64,000 nt of DNA from assembly GCF_000427425.1 (NCBI RefSeq), contig NZ_KE386494.1, positions 396,445 through 460,444 on the forward strand. Direction: 5' to 3'. Position numbers and translations under genes: made by a program. Source of the stretch: Caldanaerobius polysaccharolyticus DSM 13641. GTDB lineage: Bacteria; Bacillota; Thermoanaerobacteria; Thermoanaerobacterales; Caldanaerobiaceae. Each line of letters opens with the position of its first letter. The first letter of the stretch is position 1. A model generated the notes under the pieces. The model was not told the origin of the DNA. It did not search any database and saw only the letters and a program-made list of their open reading frames with translations. Of this stretch, positions 35,467 to 43,653 are shown piece by piece.

Positions 35467-36444
35467 TTAACTGTAAAGGGCAGCAAATATCTCCTCTTTT
35501 CTTTCCGGTTTAACCCTATCGCCTATCAAAAGAACAACGTCATTTTCCATGGCATTATCAACAGCATAGCGAATAGAATCCACAAAGTTTGAAAAATACA
35601 CTTCATCCCCGCTGTTTAGATCTTTTAAATTTTTACCTATCCCAGAATTTAACACGTATACAGCTTTTTTCATGTTTAAAATGTGAAACCAATTTAACAC
35701 ACAATCGCGAACCCGACGATTAGATGCATAATCATCCGATAACTGGCATACCACCAGCAACCGGTTGTACTCAATAAACTGCAGCGATTCAAACACGCTG
35801 TCAAGACACTTTAAACCCGAACTCCTGTTGTCGATTACCGTAAATTTATCATCATACACCACTTCCATGCTGTGTTTGGCAACAAAGGATCTCAACGACT
35901 CTTTGATGTCCTTCACCTTTCTGCCTATGAGGATTAAAGCCGTAATTGCGGCAAGGGCATTGTACACCTGAAAAGCTCCTACCGCCTTTACTTCAAAAGG
36001 GTATTCAAAGGGTTCAACTACTCTTCCAGCAAGGGTCGCAATATTTCTTTGAAGACAATAAGTAAATTTGGTATTTTTTCGCGTGCACGATAAACTAGAA
36101 GCTGTAATGGTGGACTTGCCGTTTAATCCAAAAGTAATCACCGGCACTATATTGTTCTCAGACATTACATCAAGTATACGCCTCTCATCTGAATTCACCA
36201 CAAATGTTTTGCCGTGGGAAACGCCTTTAATCAACTGTTTTATCCCGTCATTTACTTCAAGAGAACTATAGGGGTTGAGAAAAAGGTACACGTCGTTATT
36301 GTAGAATTCGTTCTTTGACAGGATATCATCAGAATTCATTTCACTAATCGCAGGAGTCTCAGACCTACACGCCGATTTTATCATGTCGCAAGTTGTAGAC
36401 TTTCCCAATTCTCCTATTACAGCTATCCTATAATCCACAGCCAT
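35467..36444 (-). CDS. Degenerate Mur-ligase-like protein
   Basis: The 325-residue protein resembles the central and C-terminal domains of MurE-type ligases. GELGKSTTCDMI replaces the usual ATP-loop GTNGKTT. PVITFGLNGKSTITASSL and GAFQVYNALAAITALILIG match the Mur domain junction. The position of the conserved DYAHxP motif reads DNRSSGLKCLDSVFESL. The UDP-binding N-terminal domain is absent. Loss of the DYAH motif argues against normal ligase activity, so its function is unknown. Start choice is uncertain: ATG at 36444 is only three bases from AAGGAG, with GTG at 36438 or 36486 as alternatives. Confidence 0.65.
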   Translation of the reverse strand: MAVDYRIAVIGELGKSTTCDMIKSACRSETPAISEMNSDDILSKNEFYNNDVYLFLNPYSSLEVNDGIKQLIKGVSHGKTFVVNSDERRILDVMSENNIVPVITFGLNGKSTITASSLSCTRKNTKFTYCLQRNIATLAGRVVEPFEYPFEVKAVGAFQVYNALAAITALILIGRKVKDIKESLRSFVAKHSMEVVYDDKFTVIDNRSSGLKCLDSVFESLQFIEYNRLLVVCQLSDDYASNRRVRDCVLNWFHILNMKKAVYVLNSGIGKNLKDLNSGDEVYFSNFVDSIRYAVDNAMENDVVLLIGDRVKPERKEEIFAALYS

Positions 36445-36499
36445 CAACTCCTTTAAAGCTGGTATTATTATATTAATCAAAGCCACAGATATTTATGTA

Positions 36500-36528
36500 T
36501 AAAAAAACAGCAGGATAAACCTGCTGTT
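36500..36528 (-). terminator. Rho-independent terminator of the sleB-like gene
   Basis: AACAGCAGG / CCTGCTGTT with a five-base loop overlaps the stop codon, followed by TTTTTTT on the minus strand. Confidence 0.88.
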
Positions 36529-37297
36529 ATCTGGCAAAAATATGATTGCCTATTTGAGTTACAATCGCTCTGGACCAGATCCACGGCGAAGAAACCTTAG
36601 CTGGATTGTAGTAATAAAGTGCTCCACCGGTGGGATCCCATCCGCTTAGCGCTGCATCGGCCGCTTTAAATGCCTCTTCATCAGGCTCCATGTAAAATTG
36701 CCCATCCATAACCGCAGTAAAAGCATAAGGTTGGAATATAACTCCTGCTATAGTATTAGGAAACCTTGGATCTTTTACTCTGTTCAATATAACCGCGCCT
36801 ATTGCGACCTGACCTTCAAAGCTTTCACCGCGGGCCTCAGCGTATATTATCTTCGCCAGTAAATACCTATCCTGTGCGTAATTTGCATTATGGTTTGAAG
36901 CTCCACCTGAACTTGCCGCAACCCTTGGTATTATCAACTGTTGACCCGATACAATATAATCGCTCCAATAATTATTTGCCATCTTTATATCATTAACTGA
37001 AATGCCGTACTTTGATGCGATATCAGACAACGTCTCTCCATAGCTTACTGTATAAACGTCTCCATTTACAGGTATATAAAGTTTCTGGCCAGGCGTAATC
37101 AAATCGCTCCCCAGGCCATTCTCGCTTTTAATCGCATCCACGCTGGTGCCATACCAGCTAGCGATATCGTAGAGGGATTCGCCGCTACTCACCACGTGTT
37201 CCTTTGATGCAGCAAGCGCTTGCAGCGGCATCGCTATTGATGTAATCAAAACAGCGATAGACAAGATAATACATGCTACTTTTTTGTTCCTTATCAT
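36527..37297 (-). CDS. sleB: LysM-containing cell wall hydrolase, SleB family
   Basis: A signal peptide (ending near LQALAAS) is followed by two LysM domains (HVVSSGESLYDIASWYGTS and YTVSYGETLSDIASKYGIS) that bind peptidoglycan. A Hydrolase_2/SleB domain comes next (LLAKIIYAEARGESFEGQVA, with the catalytic Glu, and VILNRVKDPRFPNTIAGVIF). SleB enzymes are lytic transglycosylases that break cortex during germination; LysM-SleB paralogues also act in vegetative walls. Three ATGs compete, and the one at 37297 has the best distance from AAAGG. Confidence 0.92.
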   Translation of the reverse strand: MIRNKKVACIILSIAVLITSIAMPLQALAASKEHVVSSGESLYDIASWYGTSVDAIKSENGLGSDLITPGQKLYIPVNGDVYTVSYGETLSDIASKYGISVNDIKMANNYWSDYIVSGQQLIIPRVAASSGGASNHNANYAQDRYLLAKIIYAEARGESFEGQVAIGAVILNRVKDPRFPNTIAGVIFQPYAFTAVMDGQFYMEPDEEAFKAADAALSGWDPTGGALYYYNPAKVSSPWIWSRAIVTQIGNHIFAR

Positions 37298-37590
37298 CGG
37301 CATCATTCCTTTCTAATAAAATTGCCGTGGCAGGCATGGCATGCAACTGCTAATATTATATATCTAAAAATATATTTTGTCATATATCATATTTGGGCAT
37401 TATAATCCATATCAATTGATATACTGCCATATAATCATTTATACTCCTTTTTTCTCATGTATAATAGGTGATACCATTATATGGCGCACATTTAAAGCAA
37501 AGTTAAAGCTTGCAAAAACCTCGTACCCTGCATTAAAAATCTATAAAAGCACATATTATAAATGCAGCCTATAATCGAGGAGGCATTAAA

Positions 37591-37833
37591 ATGGCTAAGG
37601 GAAGTATGAACAAACAACAGATGGTTCCGCAGGCCCATCAGGCCCTCGACAATATGAAGTACGAAATAGCTGCTCAATTAGGTCTTCCTGTAAAACAAGG
37701 TTCAGAAGACTACTGGGGCAACCTCACGGCGAGGGACTGCGGCGCTGTAGGCGGCCATATGGTCAGGAAAATGATAAGCTGGGCAGAACAAGCCATGGCC
37801 AATAATACACCTGGTTCTCAAATGCCCAAATAA
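37591..37833 (+). CDS. Small acid-soluble spore protein, alpha/beta type
   Basis: This 80-residue protein coats and protects DNA in the dormant spore. The family signature is complete: ALDNMKYEIAAQLGL, YWGNLTARDCGAVGGHMVRK and MISWAEQAM. The germination-protease cleavage region lies around KYEIA. An extended N-terminus and C-terminus relative to Bacillus SspA are noted. CGAGGAGG precedes the ATG. Expression in the forespore by sigma G is expected from the family, but no unambiguous sigma-G promoter was found in the 290 bp upstream. Confidence 0.95.
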   Translation: MAKGSMNKQQMVPQAHQALDNMKYEIAAQLGLPVKQGSEDYWGNLTARDCGAVGGHMVRKMISWAEQAMANNTPGSQMPK

Positions 37834-37847
37834 AATATGGAGTAAAA

Positions 37848-37878
37848 AAAGAGAAGTGGTTATTACCCTTCTCTTTTA
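37848..37878 (+). terminator. Terminator after the SASP gene
   Basis: AAAGAGAAG / CTTCTCTTT forms a stem around an 11-base loop and ends in TTTT. Confidence 0.75.
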
Positions 37879-37906
37879 TGATATAATGGTTAATAGGTGA
37901 TGGGAT

Positions 37907-38449
37907 GTGATAAACAGCACACAGGAATTAGCTGAAAACAAATTGTTGATTTTGTACGTGCTGCAGAGGGCCGGTTTGCCGCTAAGCAACGAGCAAATAT
38001 CAGAAATCATGATGGACACAGAGAGCATGAATTATTTCTTATTGCAGCAATTCCTGGGCGAACTGCAAAGCAGCGAACATCTTTTTTTCGATACAAAAAA
38101 GTCTTGTTATTATATAACGCCTAAAGGTACCAATACCCTAAACCTCTTTTTACACCTTATAGACGAGGACAAGCGAAAGCGACTGGACAGATACATAGTT
38201 ATAAACAGAGAGAGATTTAAACGGGAATTACAGATAACAGCAGACTACAAGCAGATAGCTAAAGACCAGTTCATCGTAACATGCAAGGTGGAAGAAAACA
38301 ATATCACACTTATAGAACTTAAACTAAACGTGGTGACAAAGGAGCAAGCAAAATTGCTCTGCAGCAAATGGAACAATAAGGCACAGAAAATCTACGCTAA
38401 TGTGATCCGCGAACTAACAGAAGACGAAAACATTGATAAAAAGCCCTAA
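37907..38449 (+). CDS. DUF4364 family protein
   Basis: The 180-residue cytosolic protein starts [20 protein letters not shown], followed by [20 protein letters not shown] and [14 protein letters not shown]. This is a winged-helix-like N-terminal half typical of DUF4364, a family of unknown function common in clostridia. A DNA-binding role is plausible but untested. It begins with GTG seven bases after AGGTG. The 3' end overlaps uvrB by 4 bp in convergent orientation. Confidence 0.82.
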   Translation: MINSTQELAENKLLILYVLQRAGLPLSNEQISEIMMDTESMNYFLLQQFLGELQSSEHLFFDTKKSCYYITPKGTNTLNLFLHLIDEDKRKRLDRYIVINRERFKRELQITADYKQIAKDQFIVTCKVEENNITLIELKLNVVTKEQAKLLCSKWNNKAQKIYANVIRELTEDENIDKKP

Positions 38450-38466
38450 CTGGATAGGGCTTTTTT
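38438..38466. terminator. Bidirectional terminator embedded in two overlapping gene ends
   Basis: AAAAAGCCCTA / TAGGGCTTTTTT forms a strong stem. It lies inside the last codons of both DUF4364 and uvrB. Confidence 0.88.
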
Positions 38467-40506
38467 GCTTTTTGATTTCTTTCGACGGCTGTTACCTAAG
38501 GGCTGTACGTTTTCAATTTTAGATTTCAACTCGAATATCCTGTCCCTTAGCTCCGCCGCCTTCTCAAATTCCAGGTTCTCAGCTGCCTTTTTCATCTGCT
38601 CTTCTAGCAAAGCAATTGTCTCTTTTATTTGACTTTCAGCTAAAGCACCCATTTCAACCTTAGAGCGTTTATTTTCACCGGCTTTATACTCTTTCACATC
38701 TTCTGCTACAATCGTAGCTTCTATGATGTCTCGAACAGACTTGGAAATGGTCCTGGGTACTATGCCGTTTTCTTCATTGTACTTCATCTGAATCTGTCGC
38801 CTTCGGTTGGTCTCTGAAATAGCCCTCCGCATAGAGTCGGTTATCTCATCAGCGTACATTATTACGCGTCCTTCCGCGTTTCTGGCGGCCCTTCCAATTG
38901 TCTGGATAAGCGACGTCTCTGATCTCAAAAATCCCTCTTTATCTGCGTCCAAAATAGCTACCAACGAGACCTCAGGAATGTCAAGGCCTTCTCTCAGCAG
39001 ATTTATGCCTATGAGCACGTCAAACTTTCCCAGCCTTAAATCCCTAACGATTTCCATCCTCTCTATAGTGTCAATATCTGAGTGCAAATACCTGACCTTT
39101 ACGCCCACATCTTTCAGGTAATCGGTTAAATCCTCGGCCATCTTCTTGGTAAGAGTTGTAATTAATACGCGGTTTCCCTTGTTTATGGTCTTCTTTATCT
39201 CACCTATGAGATCGTCGATCTGTCCTTTTACAGGTCGCACCTCAACAGCAGGATCCACAAGGCCCGTAGGCCTTATAATCTGCTCCACCACCTGAGACGA
39301 ATGTTTAAGCTCGTATTCACCGGGAGTAGCAGATACGAATATCAGTTGATTGATCTTCTCCTCAAACTCGTGAAATTTAAGAGGTCTGTTATCATAAGCA
39401 GAAGGCAACCTGAACCCATATTCCACTAGCGCATCTTTGCGAGATTTATCCCCGTGGTACATTCCCCTTATTTGCGGTATGGTTACATGGGATTCATCTA
39501 TAAACATCAAAAAGTCATCGGGGAAATAATCTATAAGGGTAAAGGGCGGACTCCCTGGAGGTCTACCTGACAGATGCCTGGAGTAGTTCTCTATTCCCTG
39601 GCAGTAGCCTACCTCTTTTAGCATCTCTATATCGTACATAGTACGCTGTTTTAGCCTCTGCGCCTCCACCAGCTTGCCCTGAGACTCCAGCTCCTTTAAG
39701 CGCTGTTCAAGCTCGGCCTTTATGCTTTCTATAGCCCTATCCAGCTTGTCTTTAGATGTAGCATAATGGGAAGCAGGGAATATAGACACATGGTTTCTAA
39801 GGCCCACGATTTCTCCTGTTAAAACGTCAATCTCCGATATCCTGTCCACCTCATCGCCAAACAACTCTATCCTTATAGCCCTGTCGGCAGAAGAGGCAGG
39901 AAATACTTCTATTATGTCACCTCTTACGCGGAATTTACCTCTTGTAAAGTTCACGTCATTTCTCTCATATTGTATGTCTACAAGCCTCTTTAGTATCTCA
40001 TCGCGGCTTTTTATCATGCCAGGCCTTAATGACAGGGTCATATTGGCATAATCTATAGGATCACCCAAGCCGTATATGCACGACACACTGGCCACTATGA
40101 TAACATCTCGCCTTTCAAAAAGGGCAGATGTAGCCGAGTGCCTTAATTTATCTATCTCGTCGTTTATCGAGGCGTCTTTTTCGATGTACGTGTCGGTCTG
40201 AGGAACATAAGCTTCAGGCTGATAATAGTCGTAATAGCTCACAAAGTACTCCACAGCGTTATTGGGGAAAAACTCCCTGAACTCACTACAAAGCTGCGCT
40301 GCTAGCGTCTTATTGTGAGCTATAACCAGCGTAGGTTTTTGAACCTCCTGAATGATATTCGCCATGGTAAAAGTCTTACCAGAGCCAGTAACTCCCAAAA
40401 GAGTCTGAAATTTATATCCTTTTCTCACACCATCGCTGAGCTTTTTTATAGCCTGAGGTTGATCCCCCGTAGGCTTATAATCAGACACTATTTTAAACTC
40501 TCCCAC
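38446..40506 (-). CDS. uvrB: UvrABC system protein B
   Basis: UvrB is the damage-verifying helicase of nucleotide excision repair. It has the Walker A box [13 protein letters not shown] near residue 40, the damage-binding beta hairpin [40 protein letters not shown], and [20 protein letters not shown]. The UVR domain ([20 protein letters not shown]) that binds UvrC is at the end. At 686 residues it is full length. It starts with GTG. No uvrA or uvrC lies adjacent, and it is transcribed away from the coiled-coil gene on the same strand. Confidence 0.98.
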   Translation of the reverse strand: MGEFKIVSDYKPTGDQPQAIKKLSDGVRKGYKFQTLLGVTGSGKTFTMANIIQEVQKPTLVIAHNKTLAAQLCSEFREFFPNNAVEYFVSYYDYYQPEAYVPQTDTYIEKDASINDEIDKLRHSATSALFERRDVIIVASVSCIYGLGDPIDYANMTLSLRPGMIKSRDEILKRLVDIQYERNDVNFTRGKFRVRGDIIEVFPASSADRAIRIELFGDEVDRISEIDVLTGEIVGLRNHVSIFPASHYATSKDKLDRAIESIKAELEQRLKELESQGKLVEAQRLKQRTMYDIEMLKEVGYCQGIENYSRHLSGRPPGSPPFTLIDYFPDDFLMFIDESHVTIPQIRGMYHGDKSRKDALVEYGFRLPSAYDNRPLKFHEFEEKINQLIFVSATPGEYELKHSSQVVEQIIRPTGLVDPAVEVRPVKGQIDDLIGEIKKTINKGNRVLITTLTKKMAEDLTDYLKDVGVKVRYLHSDIDTIERMEIVRDLRLGKFDVLIGINLLREGLDIPEVSLVAILDADKEGFLRSETSLIQTIGRAARNAEGRVIMYADEITDSMRRAISETNRRRQIQMKYNEENGIVPRTISKSVRDIIEATIVAEDVKEYKAGENKRSKVEMGALAESQIKETIALLEEQMKKAAENLEFEKAAELRDRIFELKSKIENVQPLGNSRRKKSKSKKALSS

Positions 40507-40542
40507 AATATCACCACCTTTCTTGAGTTTCTACACCGTATG

Positions 40543-41097
40543 TCACCCTATTTTTCTCTTCAATGTCCTGAGCTCTCTTTCATGATCGCCGTACATGGCA
40601 CTTAAACTCTCCTGTCCATCATACAAGATATCTAATCTCTTATTTATTTTCTCAAAGTTTTCGTTTATTTTACCCTCCAATTTCGCCATGGCAATTTTTA
40701 TTCCATCAGTTTCCGCTTTCTGAATTTCCGATGCCTCTTTTAAAGCTCTCAGTATCTGACCATGTTCTTCCTGCTGCACCTTGATCCACTTTATATCCTC
40801 TCTCATGGACTTCTGCTCTTGCTGCAGCTGCCTTATATCTTCTCTCATTGACTTCTGTTCTTGCTGCAGCCCCTTTATGTCTTCTCTCATGGATTTCTGC
40901 TCTTGTTGCAACTGCCTTATGTCTTCTCTCATGGATTTCTGCTCTTGCTGCAGCCCCTTTATGTCTTCTCTCATAGATTTCTGCTCTTGTTGCAACTGCC
41001 TTATGTCTTCTCTCATGGATTTCTGCTCTTGCTGCAGCCCCTTTATGTCTACCTGAATGTTTTTCAGTATTTCCAATATAAGCTCTTCATTTGCCAT
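40543..41097 (-). CDS. Coiled-coil protein built from 14-residue repeats
   Basis: The 184-residue protein begins MANEELILEILKNIQ, then contains six near-identical 14-residue units LQQEQKSMREDI plus KG or RQ, in alternating order. The rest is a further coiled coil (EGKINENFEKINKRLDILYD) ending RTLKRKIG. Fourteen residues are two heptads, so a continuous parallel coiled coil is expected. No membrane segment or enzyme domain is visible. Similar short coiled-coil proteins of unknown function are frequent in thermophilic clostridia. GGAGGG lies five bases before the ATG at 41097. Confidence 0.8.
   Translation of the reverse strand: MANEELILEILKNIQVDIKGLQQEQKSMREDIRQLQQEQKSMREDIKGLQQEQKSMREDIRQLQQEQKSMREDIKGLQQEQKSMREDIRQLQQEQKSMREDIKWIKVQQEEHGQILRALKEASEIQKAETDGIKIAMAKLEGKINENFEKINKRLDILYDGQESLSAMYGDHERELRTLKRKIG
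40798..41050. repeat. 42-bp tandem repeat inside the coiled-coil gene
   Basis: About six units of 42 bp, paired as an 84-bp higher-order unit, encode the LQQEQKSMREDI repeats. Copies differ by only a few bases, which implies recent unequal duplication. Confidence 0.9.
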
Positions 41098-41489
41098 AAG
41101 CACCCTCCCCCATCGCCTATCCTCAAGTAATATTATATCATTTATTTACACGTTAAAAAAAAGATTAAAATATTTTTATCAAGAAACAAGAAAATTCCTA
41201 TATGCATATCTTTCTTTTGATTCTCTTGGCAACAGTGGCATAATCTAGCGCGTCCAAAAACCCACATTCACTTGTATTATAGCATATATACGCTTACGCA
41301 AATAGTAGTTGTTCAGTTCCATATACGTCAAAAGACGATCACTACACCTGCTCTTCATGGTCAATGCGCATTGTTAAAATAAATTGCAGGCAAAAAACAA
41401 AGACCAAGAAATCCCTTATAATAAAAAGGAATCCTTGATCTTCTAGTAATAAATATAGAAAAGTAACTAAATTCGATTTCATATATAAT
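41098..41489. other. Gene-free interval between the coiled-coil gene and the broken solute-binding protein
   Basis: This AT-rich stretch holds the ribosome site and promoter region of the coiled-coil gene and, at its other end, the terminator of the solute-binding gene. No credible reading frame or structured RNA was seen between 41130 and 41385. Confidence 0.6.
41390..41440 (-). terminator. Probable terminator of the solute-binding protein gene
   Basis: Imperfect stem GATCAAGGATTCC / GGGATTTCTTGGTC on the minus strand, followed by TTTGTTTTTTG, lies 50 bp past the stop codon. Confidence 0.65.
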
Positions 41490-43165
41490 CTATTTTCTTT
41501 TATTATACCTTTCCAGTGCTGCGTTCTCTATCTTTACAGCCTCATCTATGCCCATGCTTTTTATCGTATTTACGTATTTACTCCATGTGCTGTCATTAAT
41601 CGGCTCTTTGCCCATTATAAACTTACCCATCATCTCTAACTGATACGTATTGACCTGATTCATTATAGATGCCAACCTCTGGCTTTCTTCTTCCGTAGGT
41701 GTTATAGGCGGTAGAGTAAGAGAAGAGTCCGCATTTAACCACGTTTTCAGTCCTGCTTCTTTCTGTTGAGGAAATACCATTTGCTGCTCATTATACCTGG
41801 CATCTTGATCAAACGGGCCGGAAATACCAGACACAGGAGTCCATTGAAACAACGCCTGAGTAAACGCCAAGCCTTGAGGGTTTTTGGTAATAATGTCAGT
41901 ATACTTTGGATATCCGTTTACCATCTTATAGCTCTGCCCTTCTATACCAAAATTCATAAGCATATGGCCTTCTTGGCTGTACTGGTAATCAATCCACTCT
42001 ACTGTTTCTCTGAGGTACTTGTTCTTCGAACTTATAGCAACGCCACTACCCATAACTTTAAGATCTAAGTTTGTAGTAGTATATGGCTTTCCCCCTGGTC
42101 CTACAGGCCACGGCGCTCCTACAAGGTCAAAATTTGGCTGTTTTGGCTTCATCAACGTCAAGTATCTACCCATATTACCGCTCATTAAACCGAAATATGA
42201 ACCTGCAAGATTATTTGTAACTTTGAAATCAAAGGCTTTATTATCATTGATAGCAATATCCTGGTCTATAAGCTTTTCCTTATACCACTGAGCCATGGTC
42301 TTGAGAAAATCCCTGTAAGCTGGTTGTATGGGGCCGTAATTTATCTTGTCATTGTCCATGTAAAAGCCGTTTAATATGCCCCACGCTGGTGCAAAATTTC
42401 CTAAACTCGATATCCCTTGGCCATTAGAACCGCTACCCGTAAAGGGTATTTCATCTCTTTTACCGTTACCATTAGGATCTTTGTCTCTAAAAGTCACCAG
42501 CACATTGTACCATTCATCAATTGTTTTTGGAACCTGCAAACCCAATTTATCCAGCCAGTCTTTCCTAAATTGCGGTCCCCAGTTGGCATGCATTACAGCA
42601 CCAGCGGTACGTAACCACGGAAACATGTATATTGTTCCATCATCCAATTCTGCTTGCTTCCTCACCTCGGCATTTTCTTCCAAAATTTTCTTAAAATTAG
42701 GCGCATATTTGTCTATAAGATCATTTACTTTATAATTGAACCATCGCTTAGTGCTTTTCCTGGGCCACCGGGAATAGTCCTCCAGCTATAATAGATCATA
42801 TCCGGCAGATTATTTGAAGCCATCATCAAGTTAAATTGGTCACTTTCCTGCCCTATCGGAGGATGTATCGGAGGATGTAAAAACTTTATGTGAATTCCCG
42901 TGCGTTTCTCCAGCTCTTGATAAGCTTTTATTTCGCCATAGTCTTTCATCGTTGCAGCTCCTTTTGAATCCATAGGTACCCAATACGTCAATGTAAGCGG
43001 TTCTTTAACTATGGGAAGTTTTATCTCCGTTATCTTATCGCTCTGACTGCTCTTGGCAGAAGAGCTCTTTTCGCCGCTCGATGACTGTTTGCTTCCACAC
43101 GCCGTAAAAACTGAAAGCGCGAAAATCACACACAACACTATAATTAACGCTCTTTTAAGTGTCAT
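41490..43165 (-). pseudogene. Extracellular solute-binding lipoprotein (LplA/YtcQ-like), one frameshift
   Basis: The first 146 codons from an ATG at 43165 encode a lipoprotein signal (IIVLCVIFALSVFTAC), a Ser-rich linker and KLPIVKEPLTLTYWVP, and stop after SDGSIIK at 42725. One base later in phase the protein continues NDLIDKYAPNFKKILEENAE, FPWLRTAGAVMHANWGPQ and onward to 41490. A single missing base near 42725-42730 explains the break, and the two parts make a normal protein of about 558 residues. This family binds oligosaccharides for LplB/LplC-type permeases, which are not adjacent. It may be a recent mutation or a sequencing error. Confidence 0.87.
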
Positions 43166-43439
43166 TTATAATCTCCCCCTCTTAATTCTTTACTCACTTA
43201 TCGTTCCTATCATTCTCCTTTTACAAAATATTTTAGTTCACCCCCCTCACCACAGGCTGTAGGTATCGTTTTCCCTATCGTGATTTATACTGCATATCAC
43301 ACTCCTTCATCCATCTTTGGCACCATATCCTTTTGCAGGTAGAATCACATATCTGTTATATCATATTAGTTTTACATTGGTATTGTGATTGTTTTTGTAT
43401 TCAGAATTTTTCCGCTATTTCTTCTTATTGTTAATTATA

Positions 43440-43468
43440 TTGACATTTTTGCCATAAATTTATATAAT
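43440..43468 (+). promoter_or_regulatory. Promoter of the amylopullulanase gene
   Basis: TTGACA and TATAAT are exactly 17 bp apart, a perfect sigma-A promoter. The predicted start near 43475 falls on the first operator. The leader is about 180 bases long. Confidence 0.88.
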
Positions 43469-43474
43469 GGAAGT

Positions 43475-43490
43475 GAAATCGGTTGCACAA
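43475..43490 (+). promoter_or_regulatory. LacI-type operator 1 at the amylopullulanase start site
   Basis: GAAATCGGTTGCACAA matches operator 2 at 43551 in 15 of 16 bases and shares the TTGTGCAA(T/C)CG half-site with sites near malE and lacI. Its position on the transcription start suits repression. Confidence 0.75.
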
Positions 43491-43550
43491 TATTTTGCAC
43501 AAATATAATTTATATGTAGGTAATATAATCTATAGCTAAATAATACTCTA

Positions 43551-43566
43551 GAAATCGATTGCACAA
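43551..43566 (+). promoter_or_regulatory. LacI-type operator 2 in the amylopullulanase leader
   Basis: GAAATCGATTGCACAA lies 76 bp after operator 1, a spacing of about seven helical turns that would allow looping. It runs straight into AAGGAGGTGG, a strong ribosome site with only ATG-CAT-TAG behind it. Confidence 0.72.
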
Positions 43567-43653
43567 GGAGGTGGTTTTTAGCATGCATTAGATAAACTTT
43601 TTTACCTATAATTCTCTTCTGCAATGAGCTAAATTCAGAAAAGGGGGATCAAA

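Noticed and set aside
37380..37590. Possible sigma-G promoter (CATTATA near 37471) for the SASP gene
   Set aside because: A -35 element at the right distance was not convincing, so it is not listed as a feature.
40798..41050. CRISPR array
   Set aside because: The repeats are contiguous with no spacers and keep a coding frame.
40781..41130. Long plus-strand frames opposite the coiled-coil repeats
   Set aside because: They are products of the repeat's codon periodicity on the opposite strand and have no start signals or plausible protein.
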